Below are positions 26,504 to 34,221 of a stretch of DNA of 64,000 bases, one piece after another. Made by a program: the position numbers and the translations under genes. Within the stretch, counting starts at the first letter, position 1. The number at the start of each line of letters is the position of its first letter. Source of the stretch: Pararhodobacter sp. SW119 (GTDB lineage Bacteria; Pseudomonadota; Alphaproteobacteria; Rhodobacterales; Rhodobacteraceae); assembly GCF_017811755.1 (NCBI RefSeq), contig NZ_JADDJF010000005.1:105315-169314 (forward strand), written 5' to 3'. Below the pieces are notes generated by a model. The model worked only from the letters and a program-made list of their open reading frames with translations. It had not been told where the DNA came from and searched no databases.

Positions 26504-28663
26504 TCAACACGACCCAAGCGTCCGAACCAGTGCGACAAGCGTCTGGCGATTGATCGTCCCGAACGTGTCGCGCAACGCGTCGGTCGGGCAGGCGCCCTGG
26601 TTCAGCAGTTCGCGCAAGCGGCGCATCTCGGCCGACCCCTCGGCGGGCAGACCGGGCGCGGACCGCAACGCGGCGGCGACCATCGCCGGGGTCCGCGCGG
26701 CGGGCGCTTGCCTCGGCTCGGCTTCAGGCGAGGGGGCAACTGCCGGCTCCGGCTCCGGCGCCGTCGCCGTCGCCGCCTCGGCTTCCTCGATCCCTTCCTG
26801 CATCGCCGCCAGCTCCGCCTCGGCGACCGCGCGCTCCTGCTCCAGGCGATCAAGGTCGGCGGCAAGCGCCGCCCGCCGGCCTTCCATATCCGACAGGTCA
26901 TCGCGCGCCGCGGCGATCTGCCCGGTCAGCGCCTCGGTTTCTGAAACGAGTTCCGCCATCGCATCCCGACGCGCCGCATCTTCGGTCCCGACTTCGGCCA
27001 GGGCTGCCACCGCCTCGGCCAGTTCGGCGCGCAGGTCGGCCAACGCCGACTGCTGCTCGGCGCGGATGGCATCCACGCTGCCTTGCAGCGTCGCCAACTC
27101 GGTACGCACCGTGTCGACCTCCAGATCCAGCGCCGCGCGATCCTCGCGCAGGCGGGTCAACTCCGCGGTTTCTTCGGCGATTTCGGCGCGGCGGGCTTCC
27201 ACTGTGGCCTGCATCTCCTGAAGGTTTGCGTCGGCCTGGGTTATCTGCTCCCGCGCGGCTTCGGCCTCCGCGAACTCGGAACGCAATTCGGACAGCTCAC
27301 CAGCCAGTCGCTCGCGCTCCGCCTCGACCTCGCCTCTCGCCGCTGCAGCCGCCTCCACCGCCGCCTGCGTGTCCCGCAGCTCCGCATCCGCCTGCGCCAA
27401 CTCCTCCCGCGTGGCCTCGGCCTCAGCGATCTCGGAACGCAGTTCGGACAGTTCGCCAACCAGCCGCTCGCGCTCGGCCTCGATCTCGGCTCTCGCTGCT
27501 GTGGCCGCCTCCATTGCCGCCTGCGTTTCCCGCAGCTTGGCATCCGCCTGCGCCAACTCCTCCCGCGTAGCCTCGGCCTCAGCGATCTCGGAACGCAGGC
27601 CGGCCAGTTCACCAGCCAGTTGCTCGCGCTCGGCTTCGGCCTCGCCGCGTTCCGCCTCGGCGGCCTGCAACGCCTGCTGCGCATCACTCAGATCCTGACG
27701 CGCCAGGTCGCCACGCGCGACCATTTCGGCATAGGCGCCCTCCGCGCCCTCCGACAGCGCCTGAACCTCCTCCAGCCGTGCCGTCGCCTCCGTCTGCTCC
27801 GCGCGCAGCACCTGCAAGGCCTCCTCCCCCGCGTCAAGTTGCGATTGCTGCTCGGTCCGCTCCTCCCGCAGACCCGCCAGCGCCTCGCGCGTGGCAGCCA
27901 CCTCGTCCTCGATCGCGGCAATAGCCTCCCGCCGCGCCGCCTCGAGTTCGGAAAGCTCTGCAACTTCCGCCTCGGTCTCGGACAACTGCGCCTGAAGCGC
28001 AGCAAGGCGCGCCTCGGCCTGCTCGAGGGCGTCATTCGCGGCCTCTGCGGCAGCACGCCTTTCCGCCAGCGTTTCCTCCAACCGCGCCTGCTCCGCGCGC
28101 AGCCCTTCCAGCTCCTGCTGCTGCTCGGCGCGGGCGGCCTCCGCCTCGGCGCGCAGGGCCTCGACCTCGCCCCCAAGCGTCGCACGCGTTTCGCGCAAGG
28201 CCTCGACCTCTGCGGCCAGCGAGTCGCGTTCGGCCTCCAGCGCCCCGACCTCCGCCTGCACCGCCTCCGACGCCTCGTCCTCGGACGCCACCACCTCGCC
28301 CGCGTCGCGGTCTTGCTCGGCCTGCGCCTCCAGCTCCGCCAAGCGCGCCGCAGCCTCCGCTTCCGCCTGCCGCAACTCCGCCACGCGCGCCTGAAGCGCC
28401 TCGGTCTCGGCACGCGACGCCGCCAGCCCCTCCTCCTCGGCATCCCGCGCCGCCGTCGCCTCGGCCAGCGCCTGCATCTCGCGCGCGACGTCTTCCTCCA
28501 GCGCCGCGACCTCCTCCTCCAGCAGGGCGATCACGCGGCGGAACGAGGCCGCCTGTTCGGATGCCGACACCTCGGCTGAGCTATTCTGGGCATGCACGGC
28601 CTGGGGAACGGCGATCGAAGCGCACGAGAGGCAGAGAATTGCCAGCGTAATGCGAGAAAGCAT
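26504..28663 (-). CDS. Periplasmic long coiled-coil protein with internal 52-residue repeats
   Basis: 719 residues. A signal peptide (LSRITLAILCLSCASIAVPQAVHAQ) is followed by more than 550 residues of almost unbroken Ala/Glu/Arg heptads. Three tandem units of about 52 residues (core LRSEIAEAEATREELAQAD) are nearly identical and visible as a 156-base repeat in the DNA. A Pro-rich hinge (ATATAPEPEPAVAPSPEAEP) leads to a small globular end containing MRRLRELLNQGACPTDALRD and closing with RTLGSC. ATG 28663 begins the signal peptide; the frame extends to 28699 but that lead is not needed. A full CtrA box lies about 30 bases upstream. Function unknown; a structural or polar cell-envelope role is inferred. 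The 498-codon opposite-strand frame is a shadow. Confidence 0.8.
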   Translation of the reverse strand: MLSRITLAILCLSCASIAVPQAVHAQNSSAEVSASEQAASFRRVIALLEEEVAALEEDVAREMQALAEATAARDAEEEGLAASRAETEALQARVAELRQAEAEAAARLAELEAQAEQDRDAGEVVASEDEASEAVQAEVGALEAERDSLAAEVEALRETRATLGGEVEALRAEAEAARAEQQQELEGLRAEQARLEETLAERRAAAEAANDALEQAEARLAALQAQLSETEAEVAELSELEAARREAIAAIEDEVAATREALAGLREERTEQQSQLDAGEEALQVLRAEQTEATARLEEVQALSEGAEGAYAEMVARGDLARQDLSDAQQALQAAEAERGEAEAEREQLAGELAGLRSEIAEAEATREELAQADAKLRETQAAMEAATAARAEIEAERERLVGELSELRSEIAEAEATREELAQADAELRDTQAAVEAAAAARGEVEAERERLAGELSELRSEFAEAEAAREQITQADANLQEMQATVEARRAEIAEETAELTRLREDRAALDLEVDTVRTELATLQGSVDAIRAEQQSALADLRAELAEAVAALAEVGTEDAARRDAMAELVSETEALTGQIAAARDDLSDMEGRRAALAADLDRLEQERAVAEAELAAMQEGIEEAEAATATAPEPEPAVAPSPEAEPRQAPAARTPAMVAAALRSAPGLPAEGSAEMRRLRELLNQGACPTDALRDTFGTINRQTLVALVRTLGSC

Positions 28664-28691
28664 CGACACCCCGTGCCTTGGACAATCACCG

Positions 28692-28707
28692 TTAACCATA
28701 AGTTAAC
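28692..28707 (-). promoter_or_regulatory. Full CtrA-binding box
   Basis: TTAACCATAAGTTAAC matches the CtrA consensus TTAA-N7-TTAAC exactly; its centre is about 36 bases upstream of the coiled-coil gene start. CtrA is the master cell-cycle or motility regulator of alphaproteobacteria. No other full box was noticed in the window. Confidence 0.7.
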
Positions 28708-28870
28708 TAGCTTCAGCCCCGCGATGCAATAGGGCGCGCTAAAGCAAAGCTTCAGACCGATTGATCTTCAAAGCCGCAACGCGACGGCGAGCGGGTTATT
28801 TCCCGCGCACGACGGCTTCGTCGGATTGCCCCGGCTCGAATTGCCACAGCGCCAACGATCCCGTCCCGAT

Positions 28871-28900
28871 TTGACAAGCGCACGATCTCAATTCGGAATA
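28871..28900 (+). promoter_or_regulatory. Candidate promoter for arginase operon
   Basis: A perfect TTGACA at 28871-28876 is followed 18 bases later by GGAATA (28895-28900). The start codon is about 75 bases downstream. Confidence 0.4.
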
Positions 28901-28973
28901 CCTCCGCGTGCGGATCGCAGAAATATTCGCTTGCTACCGATCGGCCTTCGCGCCCAACTGACAGGAAACGGAG

Positions 28974-29921
28974 ATGTTCATGCCTGCGACTCACCGCACC
29001 TGCCTGCTGATCGGCGCGCCGATCGATTCCGGCCAGCGCCGGCCCGGCTGCCTGATGGGGCCCGCCGCGTTTCGCGTCGCTGGCCTGACGGCGGCGCTTG
29101 AATCGCTGGGCCATCCCGTCCGCGACCTCGGCGATCTTGCCCCCGACGCGGTCGAGCCCACCACCTGCGACAATCCCGCCGTGCATCATCTGACGGAGAC
29201 GATGGGCTGGACCGCCGCCCTGCGCCGCGCCGGCGCGCAGGCAATGGCCGAGGGGATGCCGATCTTCATGGGCGGCGATCACAGCCTGTCGCTCGGTTCC
29301 GTCGCCGGGGTCGCCGAACATGCGCAGGCCGCGGGCCGGCCGCTCTTCGTGTTGTGGCTCGATGCGCACAGCGATTTCCACACGCCGGGAACGACCGAAT
29401 CCGGCAACCTGCACGGCACGCCGGTCGCTTATGCCGCGGGCCAGCCCTTCGCGCCCTTCCCGCCGTTTCCGGCGCCGGTGCCGCCCGCGAACATATGTCT
29501 TTTCGGCATTCGCTCGGTCGACCGGGCCGAGCATGCCGCGCTCTTGGCCAACGACATCGTGCCCCACGACATGCGCACGCTGGACGAACAGGGCGTGACC
29601 GCGCCGCTGCGCGCCTTCCTCGACCGGGTCGCGGCAGCGGAGGGAATGCTGCATGTCTCGCTCGACGTCGACTTCCTCGACCCCGCGATCGCGCCGGCGG
29701 TCGGCACCACGGTCCCCGGCGGCACCACCTTCCGCGAGGCGCATCTGGTGATGGAGATGCTGCACGACTCGGGGCTGGTCACGTCGCTCGACCTGGTCGA
29801 GTTGAACCCGTTTCTGGATGAACGCGGACGCACCGCGCATCTGATGGTGGATCTCGTCGCCTCGCTCATGGGGCGCAAGGTGTTCGACCGACCCACCCGC
29901 AGCTATCGCGGACAGGGATGA
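28974..29921 (+). CDS. rocF: Arginase
   Basis: 315 residues of the ureohydrolase fold. Manganese ligands are visible in GGDHSLSLGS, LWLDAHSDFHTP and SLDVDFLDPAIAP, and the substrate loop in NLHGTPVAYAAG. Arginase splits arginine into ornithine and urea. The closing stretch SLDLVELNPFLDERGRTAHLMVDL is typical of arginases rather than agmatinases. ATG 28974 has AGGA seven bases upstream; ATG 28980 is also possible. The following gene consumes ornithine, so the pair forms an arginine-to-proline route. Confidence 0.93.
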   Translation: MFMPATHRTCLLIGAPIDSGQRRPGCLMGPAAFRVAGLTAALESLGHPVRDLGDLAPDAVEPTTCDNPAVHHLTETMGWTAALRRAGAQAMAEGMPIFMGGDHSLSLGSVAGVAEHAQAAGRPLFVLWLDAHSDFHTPGTTESGNLHGTPVAYAAGQPFAPFPPFPAPVPPANICLFGIRSVDRAEHAALLANDIVPHDMRTLDEQGVTAPLRAFLDRVAAAEGMLHVSLDVDFLDPAIAPAVGTTVPGGTTFREAHLVMEMLHDSGLVTSLDLVELNPFLDERGRTAHLMVDLVASLMGRKVFDRPTRSYRGQG

Positions 29922-29923
29922 CC

Positions 29924-31003
29924 ATGACCGACAAGCCCGCCACCCCGCGCCCTGCCCCCTCGGCGCAGGCTTTCGTGCCCTTCGTCAGCGTCGACGCGAT
30001 GATGCGGCTGGTGCACCGGATCGGCCTGCCGACGGCGCTGGCGCAGCTGACCGACCGGATCGAGGGCGACTTTCGCCGCTGGCCGGAATTCGACAAGACC
30101 CCGCGCGTCGCCGCGCATTCCGAGATCGGCGTGATCGAGCTGATGCCGACCTCGGACGGCACGCATTACGCGTTCAAGTATGTCAACGGGCATCCGTCGA
30201 ACACGCGCGCCGGGTTGCAGACGGTGACGGCCTTCGGCGTGCTGGCGCGGGTGGCGACGGGTTATCCGCTGCTCTTTGCCGAGATGACGCTGCTGACCGC
30301 GCTCAGGACAGCGGCGACCTCGGCCCTGGCGGCGCGGCATCTGGCCCCGAAGGGCGCGAAGGTCATGGCGATGATCGGCAACGGCGCGCAGGCCGAGTTT
30401 CAGGCGCTGGCGCTGCAGGCGGTAGTCGGGATCGACACGGTGCGGCTTTACGATACCGACGCGGGCGCGACCGCGAAATGCGTGCGCAACCTGGCTGGAA
30501 GCGGCCTGTCCGTCATCCCCTGCACCAGCGCCGAGGAGGCCGTGCAGGGCGCACAGATCATCACCACCTGCACCGCCGACAAGCGGCTGGCGACGGTCCT
30601 CCACGACAACATGGTGGGCGCGGGCGTGCATATCAACGCGATCGGCGGCGACTGTCCGGGCAAGACCGAACTGGCGCCGGCGATCCTGGCGCGCGCTTCG
30701 ACCTTCGTGGAATACCCGCCGCAGACCCGGATCGAGGGCGAGATCCAGCAGATGCCCGCCGAGCATCCGGTGACCGAGTTGTGGCAGGTGATCACCGGGC
30801 AGGCGGCGGGGCGCGCGTCGGACCGCCAGATCACGCTCTTCGACGGGGTGGGCTTTGCCATCGAGGATTTTTCGGCGCTGATGTGGCTGCACGAGGCCCT
30901 GGGGACCGAGACGGGCGCGGCGCAGATGCTGGACCTGATCGCCGACCCGGACGACCCGCGCGACCTCTACGGGATGCTGATGCGGTCGCGGCCCGAGGGG
31001 TGA
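29924..31003 (+). CDS. Ornithine cyclodeaminase
   Basis: 359 residues of the OCD/mu-crystallin family, NAD-dependent. Motifs seen: HYAFKYVNGHPSNT (substrate lysine and arginine region), MIGNGAQAEFQALALQAV (Rossmann loop), and HINAIGGDCPGKTEL. It converts ornithine to proline and ammonia. The length fits the long ornithine-specific subfamily better than the shorter alanine dehydrogenase-like members. ATG 29924 has AGGG six bases upstream; an ATG at 29918 overlaps the arginase stop (ATGA). Confidence 0.94.
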   Translation: MTDKPATPRPAPSAQAFVPFVSVDAMMRLVHRIGLPTALAQLTDRIEGDFRRWPEFDKTPRVAAHSEIGVIELMPTSDGTHYAFKYVNGHPSNTRAGLQTVTAFGVLARVATGYPLLFAEMTLLTALRTAATSALAARHLAPKGAKVMAMIGNGAQAEFQALALQAVVGIDTVRLYDTDAGATAKCVRNLAGSGLSVIPCTSAEEAVQGAQIITTCTADKRLATVLHDNMVGAGVHINAIGGDCPGKTELAPAILARASTFVEYPPQTRIEGEIQQMPAEHPVTELWQVITGQAAGRASDRQITLFDGVGFAIEDFSALMWLHEALGTETGAAQMLDLIADPDDPRDLYGMLMRSRPEG

Positions 31004-31034
31004 TCGGGGCCGTATCTGCGCGCGGGCGGGGGTA

Positions 31035-31050
31035 TGCTCAAGCTTGAGCA
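31035..31050. repeat. 16-bp perfect palindrome after the ornithine cyclodeaminase gene
   Basis: TGCTCAAGCTTGAGCA reads the same on both strands and lies 32 bases after the stop. An A/T-rich tract with seven A residues follows near 31084. It could be part of a terminator or a protein-binding site. Confidence 0.5.
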
Positions 31051-31176
31051 ATCGCACAAGACACCGGAATCGTTATATATCGTGAAAAAAATTAACCCGA
31101 TCGCAATACCTGTGCAAGGGGCGGCGCGCGACCGCGCAGCTTCCCCGCTTGCGTGCGCCGCGCCGCGCCGGGGGGT

Positions 31177-31197
31177 CCGGGGGGCAGCGCCCCCCGG
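31177..31197 (-). terminator. GC-rich hairpin after the MoeB-like gene
   Basis: CCGGGGGG at 31177-31184 pairs with CCCCCCGG at 31190-31197 around a five-base loop. It lies about 64 bases beyond the minus-strand MoeB-like stop. No T run is adjacent, so it may be an extragenic palindrome rather than a true intrinsic terminator. Confidence 0.4.
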
Positions 31198-31260
31198 CCC
31201 GGCCCAACGCGAGGAAGGTCGTGCGACAGCACAGCCTGACGAGGGGCGGGAGCACGCCCG

Positions 31261-32337
31261 TCAACCGGCTCCTGCGGCCGGCGGCGCAGCCTCCGTCCCG
31301 CCGCCGCAGGCCGCGCAGCCCGGTCGCGGGCGCAGGGTGATCTGCCGCGTTTCGGCGTAAAGCGCGTCGTAGATCAGCATCCGGCCGCGCAGCCCCTCGC
31401 CCGCGCCGGTGATCGCCTTCACCGCCTCCACCGCCATCATCGACCCCAAGACGCCGGGCAAGGGGCCGATCACGCCGGCCTCGGCGCAGCTGGGCACCAG
31501 GCCCGGCGCCGGGCGGTCGGGGAAGACGCACTCGAAACACGGCGTTCCACGCGCAGGGTCGTAGACCGAGATCTGGCCTTCCCACTGGGTGATGGCGGCG
31601 GCGATCAGCGGCTTGCCCAGCTTCGCGGCGACGCGGTTCACCAGATAGCGCGTGTCGAAATTGTCGGTCCCGTCGAGGATCAGGTCATAGTCGGCGAAAA
31701 GCGCGGCGGCGACATTCTCGGTCAGGCGCCGCTTGTAGGGGCGGAGGGTGACGAAGGGGTTGAGCGCCGCCACCGCCTCCTGCGCCGAGAAGACCTTGGG
31801 CATGCCGATGCGGGCGTCCGCGTGGATCACCTGCCGCTGCAGGTTCGAGCCGTCGACCACGTCGTCGTCGATCACGCCGATCGTGCCCACCCCCGCCCCG
31901 GCCAGGTACATCAGGACCGGCGCGCCCAGCCCGCCCGCGCCGATGACCAGCACGCTGGCGTCCTTCAGCCGGCGCTGCCCGGGGCCGCCGACCTCGCGCA
32001 GGATGATGTGGCGGGCGTAGCGGGTCAGTTCGGTCTCGCTGAACGGGCCCGCCTGCGGCGCGGTTTCGGGCGCCCGGCGCGCAGCGACCCGCCGGCGCAG
32101 CGCCGACACGACCAGCCAGTAGCCCAGCGCCAGCGCCACGACGACCCCCAGCGCCGCCCAGGACCGCGGATCGCCCCCCGTCGCCGCGCGCAGCGGGTTG
32201 CCGGCGGGCAGCGTCAGGTTGATCAGCAGGACCACCACCAGCAACCCCGCCAGCAGCGACGCGCGCAGCGCGACCGGCAGCCGCAGCAGCGCGCCCAGCG
32301 ACCAGATCAGCGCCGCAATCGCCAGAACCAGGATCAT
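31261..32337 (-). CDS. HesA/MoeB/ThiF-family adenylyltransferase with N-terminal membrane anchor
   Basis: 358 residues. Residues 1-80 contain two to three hydrophobic helices (LVLAIAALIWSLGALL, LLAGLLVVVLLINLTLP, ALGVVVALALGYWLV). The E1-like domain begins about residue 100 with RYARHIILREVGGPGQRRLKDA, then the nucleotide loop GAGGLGAPVLMYLAGAGVG and the acidic DDVVDGSNLQRQV. Two CxxC pairs (CFEC and CAAC) form the expected zinc site. Family knowledge: it adenylates the C-terminal Gly-Gly of a MoaD/ThiS-like carrier for sulfur transfer; which carrier is used is not visible here. It follows the DCC thiol protein by 46 bases on the same strand. Confidence 0.88.
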   Translation of the reverse strand: MILVLAIAALIWSLGALLRLPVALRASLLAGLLVVVLLINLTLPAGNPLRAATGGDPRSWAALGVVVALALGYWLVVSALRRRVAARRAPETAPQAGPFSETELTRYARHIILREVGGPGQRRLKDASVLVIGAGGLGAPVLMYLAGAGVGTIGVIDDDVVDGSNLQRQVIHADARIGMPKVFSAQEAVAALNPFVTLRPYKRRLTENVAAALFADYDLILDGTDNFDTRYLVNRVAAKLGKPLIAAAITQWEGQISVYDPARGTPCFECVFPDRPAPGLVPSCAEAGVIGPLPGVLGSMMAVEAVKAITGAGEGLRGRMLIYDALYAETRQITLRPRPGCAACGGGTEAAPPAAGAG

Positions 32338-32383
32338 CGGATACGTCCTTGCCTCGGTCTTCCCGTCGTGCCGGCTTCCCGTC

Positions 32384-32776
32384 CTATAGGTCGGTCGTTC
32401 GGGCTTGACCAGCGCGGCATCGGCGCGCGCGGCGCCTCAGGTTCCAGTAAAGCGCGGGCGCAAGGATATGGTCGTAGACCCAGGCCGCGACCGGGCGGAT
32501 CACCGGCAGCCCGGTCAGCCGGGCCAGCCAGCGCCAGCCCGGCAGCCGACCCCAGAGCGCGCGGAACGCCGGCAACCCGTGGATCAGCCGGCCATCCTGA
32601 AGCGCGTGCAGGCGGCGGCGCGCGGCCTCGGCCGGGATCGGCAGCGCGCCGGGATCGAGGCGAGACAGATCATCGAAAGCGATCTCGGCCCCCGCGCTTT
32701 CGGCAACTGTGCGATAATGCGCAATTTCGCGCGCGCAGATGGGGCAATCGCCATTATAGAGAATTCTCAAGGCCAT
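32384..32776 (-). CDS. DCC-family thiol-disulfide oxidoreductase-like protein (DUF393)
   Basis: 130 residues. The family motif is at the start: LYNGDCPICAREI (residues 6-18, with a CxxC pair preceded by Asp), followed by a mixed alpha/beta chain with HGLPAFRALWGRLPGWRWLARL. The precise reaction of the family is unknown, and thiol chemistry is assumed from the CxxC. It is upstream of, and probably co-transcribed with, the MoeB-like gene. Confidence 0.88.
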   Translation of the reverse strand: MALRILYNGDCPICAREIAHYRTVAESAGAEIAFDDLSRLDPGALPIPAEAARRRLHALQDGRLIHGLPAFRALWGRLPGWRWLARLTGLPVIRPVAAWVYDHILAPALYWNLRRRARRCRAGQARTTDL

Positions 32777-32950
32777 GGCGCAACTTTAGCGCGCAAGACG
32801 CGCCCGGCAAGGCGCCGAAGCGGCGCCCCGGCCGAGGGCGGATCGCCTGCATATGCGCCGATTGTGCGGTCGAATATCCCGCAGTTTGCCCAGCGAACGC
32901 GTCGTATCGCCGTCTTCGACGTCAATTCGGGCGCGATCGGGACATTTAAG

Positions 32951-32980
32951 TTGCAAACCCGGGCGACAGGCGGTTTAAAT
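32951..32980 (+). promoter_or_regulatory. Candidate promoter for the polyamine-type ABC operon
   Basis: TTGCAA at 32951-32956 and TTAAAT at 32975-32980 are 18 bases apart, in an unusually A/T-rich patch about 45 bases before the GTG start of the ATPase gene. Confidence 0.5.
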
Positions 32981-33022
32981 AACTCAAAACGAAGGCCTAG
33001 ACGCCACAAACAGGGGGTAAGC

Positions 33023-34135
33023 GTGACCAAAGCGGGCAACGACCGCGGCTTTGTCGTATTCGATCGGGTGCAGAAAAGCTACGACGGCGAAACGCTGGTC
33101 GTGAAGGATCTGAACCTGTCGATCCAGAAGGGCGAATTCCTGACCATGCTGGGTCCCTCGGGCTCGGGCAAGACGACCTGCCTGATGATGCTGGCCGGGT
33201 TCGAAACGGCAACGCATGGCGAGATCCTGCTGGACGGCAAGCCCATCAACAACATCCCGCCGCACAAGCGCGGCATCGGCATGGTCTTCCAGAACTACGC
33301 GCTCTTTCCCCACATGACGGTGGGCGAGAACCTAGCCTTTCCGCTGGAAGTGCGCGGGTTGGGCAAGTCACAGCGCGAGGCGAAGGTCAAGCGCGCGCTC
33401 GACATGGTGCAGATGGGCGATTTTTCCAATCGCCGGCCGGCGCAGCTGTCGGGCGGCCAGCAGCAGCGGATCGCTTTGGCCCGCGCGCTGGTCTTCGAGC
33501 CCGAGCTGGTGCTGATGGACGAGCCGCTGGGCGCGCTCGACAAGCAGCTGCGCGAGACATTGCAGTTCGAGATCACGCACCTGGCGCACGAGCTGGGCAT
33601 CACCACGGTCTATGTCACCCACGACCAGACCGAGGCGCTGACCATGTCGGACAATGTCGCGGTGTTCAACGACGGCATGATCCAGCAGCTGGCCCCGCCC
33701 GACGTGCTCTATGAAGAACCGCAGAACAGCTTCGTCGCGCAGTTCATCGGCGAGAACAACACGCTGGACGGCACGGTGAAGGAAATCAACGGCGAAATCG
33801 CCGTGGTCGAGCTGGACGGCGGCGAACTGGTCGACGCGCGGCCCGTGAACATCTCGCATCCGGGGGAGCGCACGCGCGTGTCGATCCGGCCCGAGCGGGT
33901 CGAGGCGAACCGCGACCGGCTGCAGGAAGGCGTGCACACGATCAAGGCCGAGGTGAAGGAATTCATCTACATGGGCGACGTGTTCCGCACCCGGCTGAAG
34001 GTGGCGGGCAACGACAATTTCATCATGAAGACCCGCAACGCGCCCGACCAGACCCGCTACAAACCCGGCACGATGATCGAGATCGGCTGGCTGCCAAGGG
34101 ACTGCCGCGCGCTGGACCTGCCGCAAGCCGGCTGA
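33023..34135 (+). CDS. potA: Spermidine/putrescine-type ABC transporter ATP-binding protein (PotA-like)
   Basis: 370 residues. Walker A GPSGSGKTT, Q-loop VFQNYALFPHMTVGEN, signature LSGGQQQRIALARAL, Walker B LVLMDEPLGALD, switch YVTHDQTEALTMSD, and a C-terminal TOBE domain (RVSIRPERVEANRDRL). It powers uptake of polyamines or related organic cations. The start is GTG 33023, with GGGGGT upstream; the frame reads further up only as noise. It is first of four genes in the order ATPase, binding protein, permease, permease. Confidence 0.9.
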   Translation: MTKAGNDRGFVVFDRVQKSYDGETLVVKDLNLSIQKGEFLTMLGPSGSGKTTCLMMLAGFETATHGEILLDGKPINNIPPHKRGIGMVFQNYALFPHMTVGENLAFPLEVRGLGKSQREAKVKRALDMVQMGDFSNRRPAQLSGGQQQRIALARALVFEPELVLMDEPLGALDKQLRETLQFEITHLAHELGITTVYVTHDQTEALTMSDNVAVFNDGMIQQLAPPDVLYEEPQNSFVAQFIGENNTLDGTVKEINGEIAVVELDGGELVDARPVNISHPGERTRVSIRPERVEANRDRLQEGVHTIKAEVKEFIYMGDVFRTRLKVAGNDNFIMKTRNAPDQTRYKPGTMIEIGWLPRDCRALDLPQAG

Positions 34136-34171
34136 ACGCCCGCCGGCACGTCCGGACGGGGCAGACGAACC

Positions 34172-34195
34172 CGCCGGGTCAACGCGTACCCGGCG
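34172..34195 (+). repeat. Hairpin between ATPase and binding-protein genes
   Basis: CGCCGGGT at 34172-34179 pairs exactly with ACCCGGCG at 34188-34195 around eight bases, in the 86-base gap before the binding-protein gene. It may modulate relative expression. Confidence 0.45.
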
Positions 34196-34221
34196 TGAAT
34201 GGACCAACCAAGGAGGTAATC

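Larger units (their letters stand above)
28664..28973. other. Divergent regulatory region of 310 bases
   Basis: Holds the CtrA box for the coiled-coil gene on the minus side and a candidate TTGACA promoter for the arginase gene on the plus side (both listed). No gene is seen. Confidence 0.5.

Noticed and set aside
27083..28579. Plus-strand frame of 498 codons across the coiled-coil gene
   Set aside because: Composition is Leu/Arg/Gln-rich, as expected when Ala/Glu codons are read in reverse; no start context or homology pattern.
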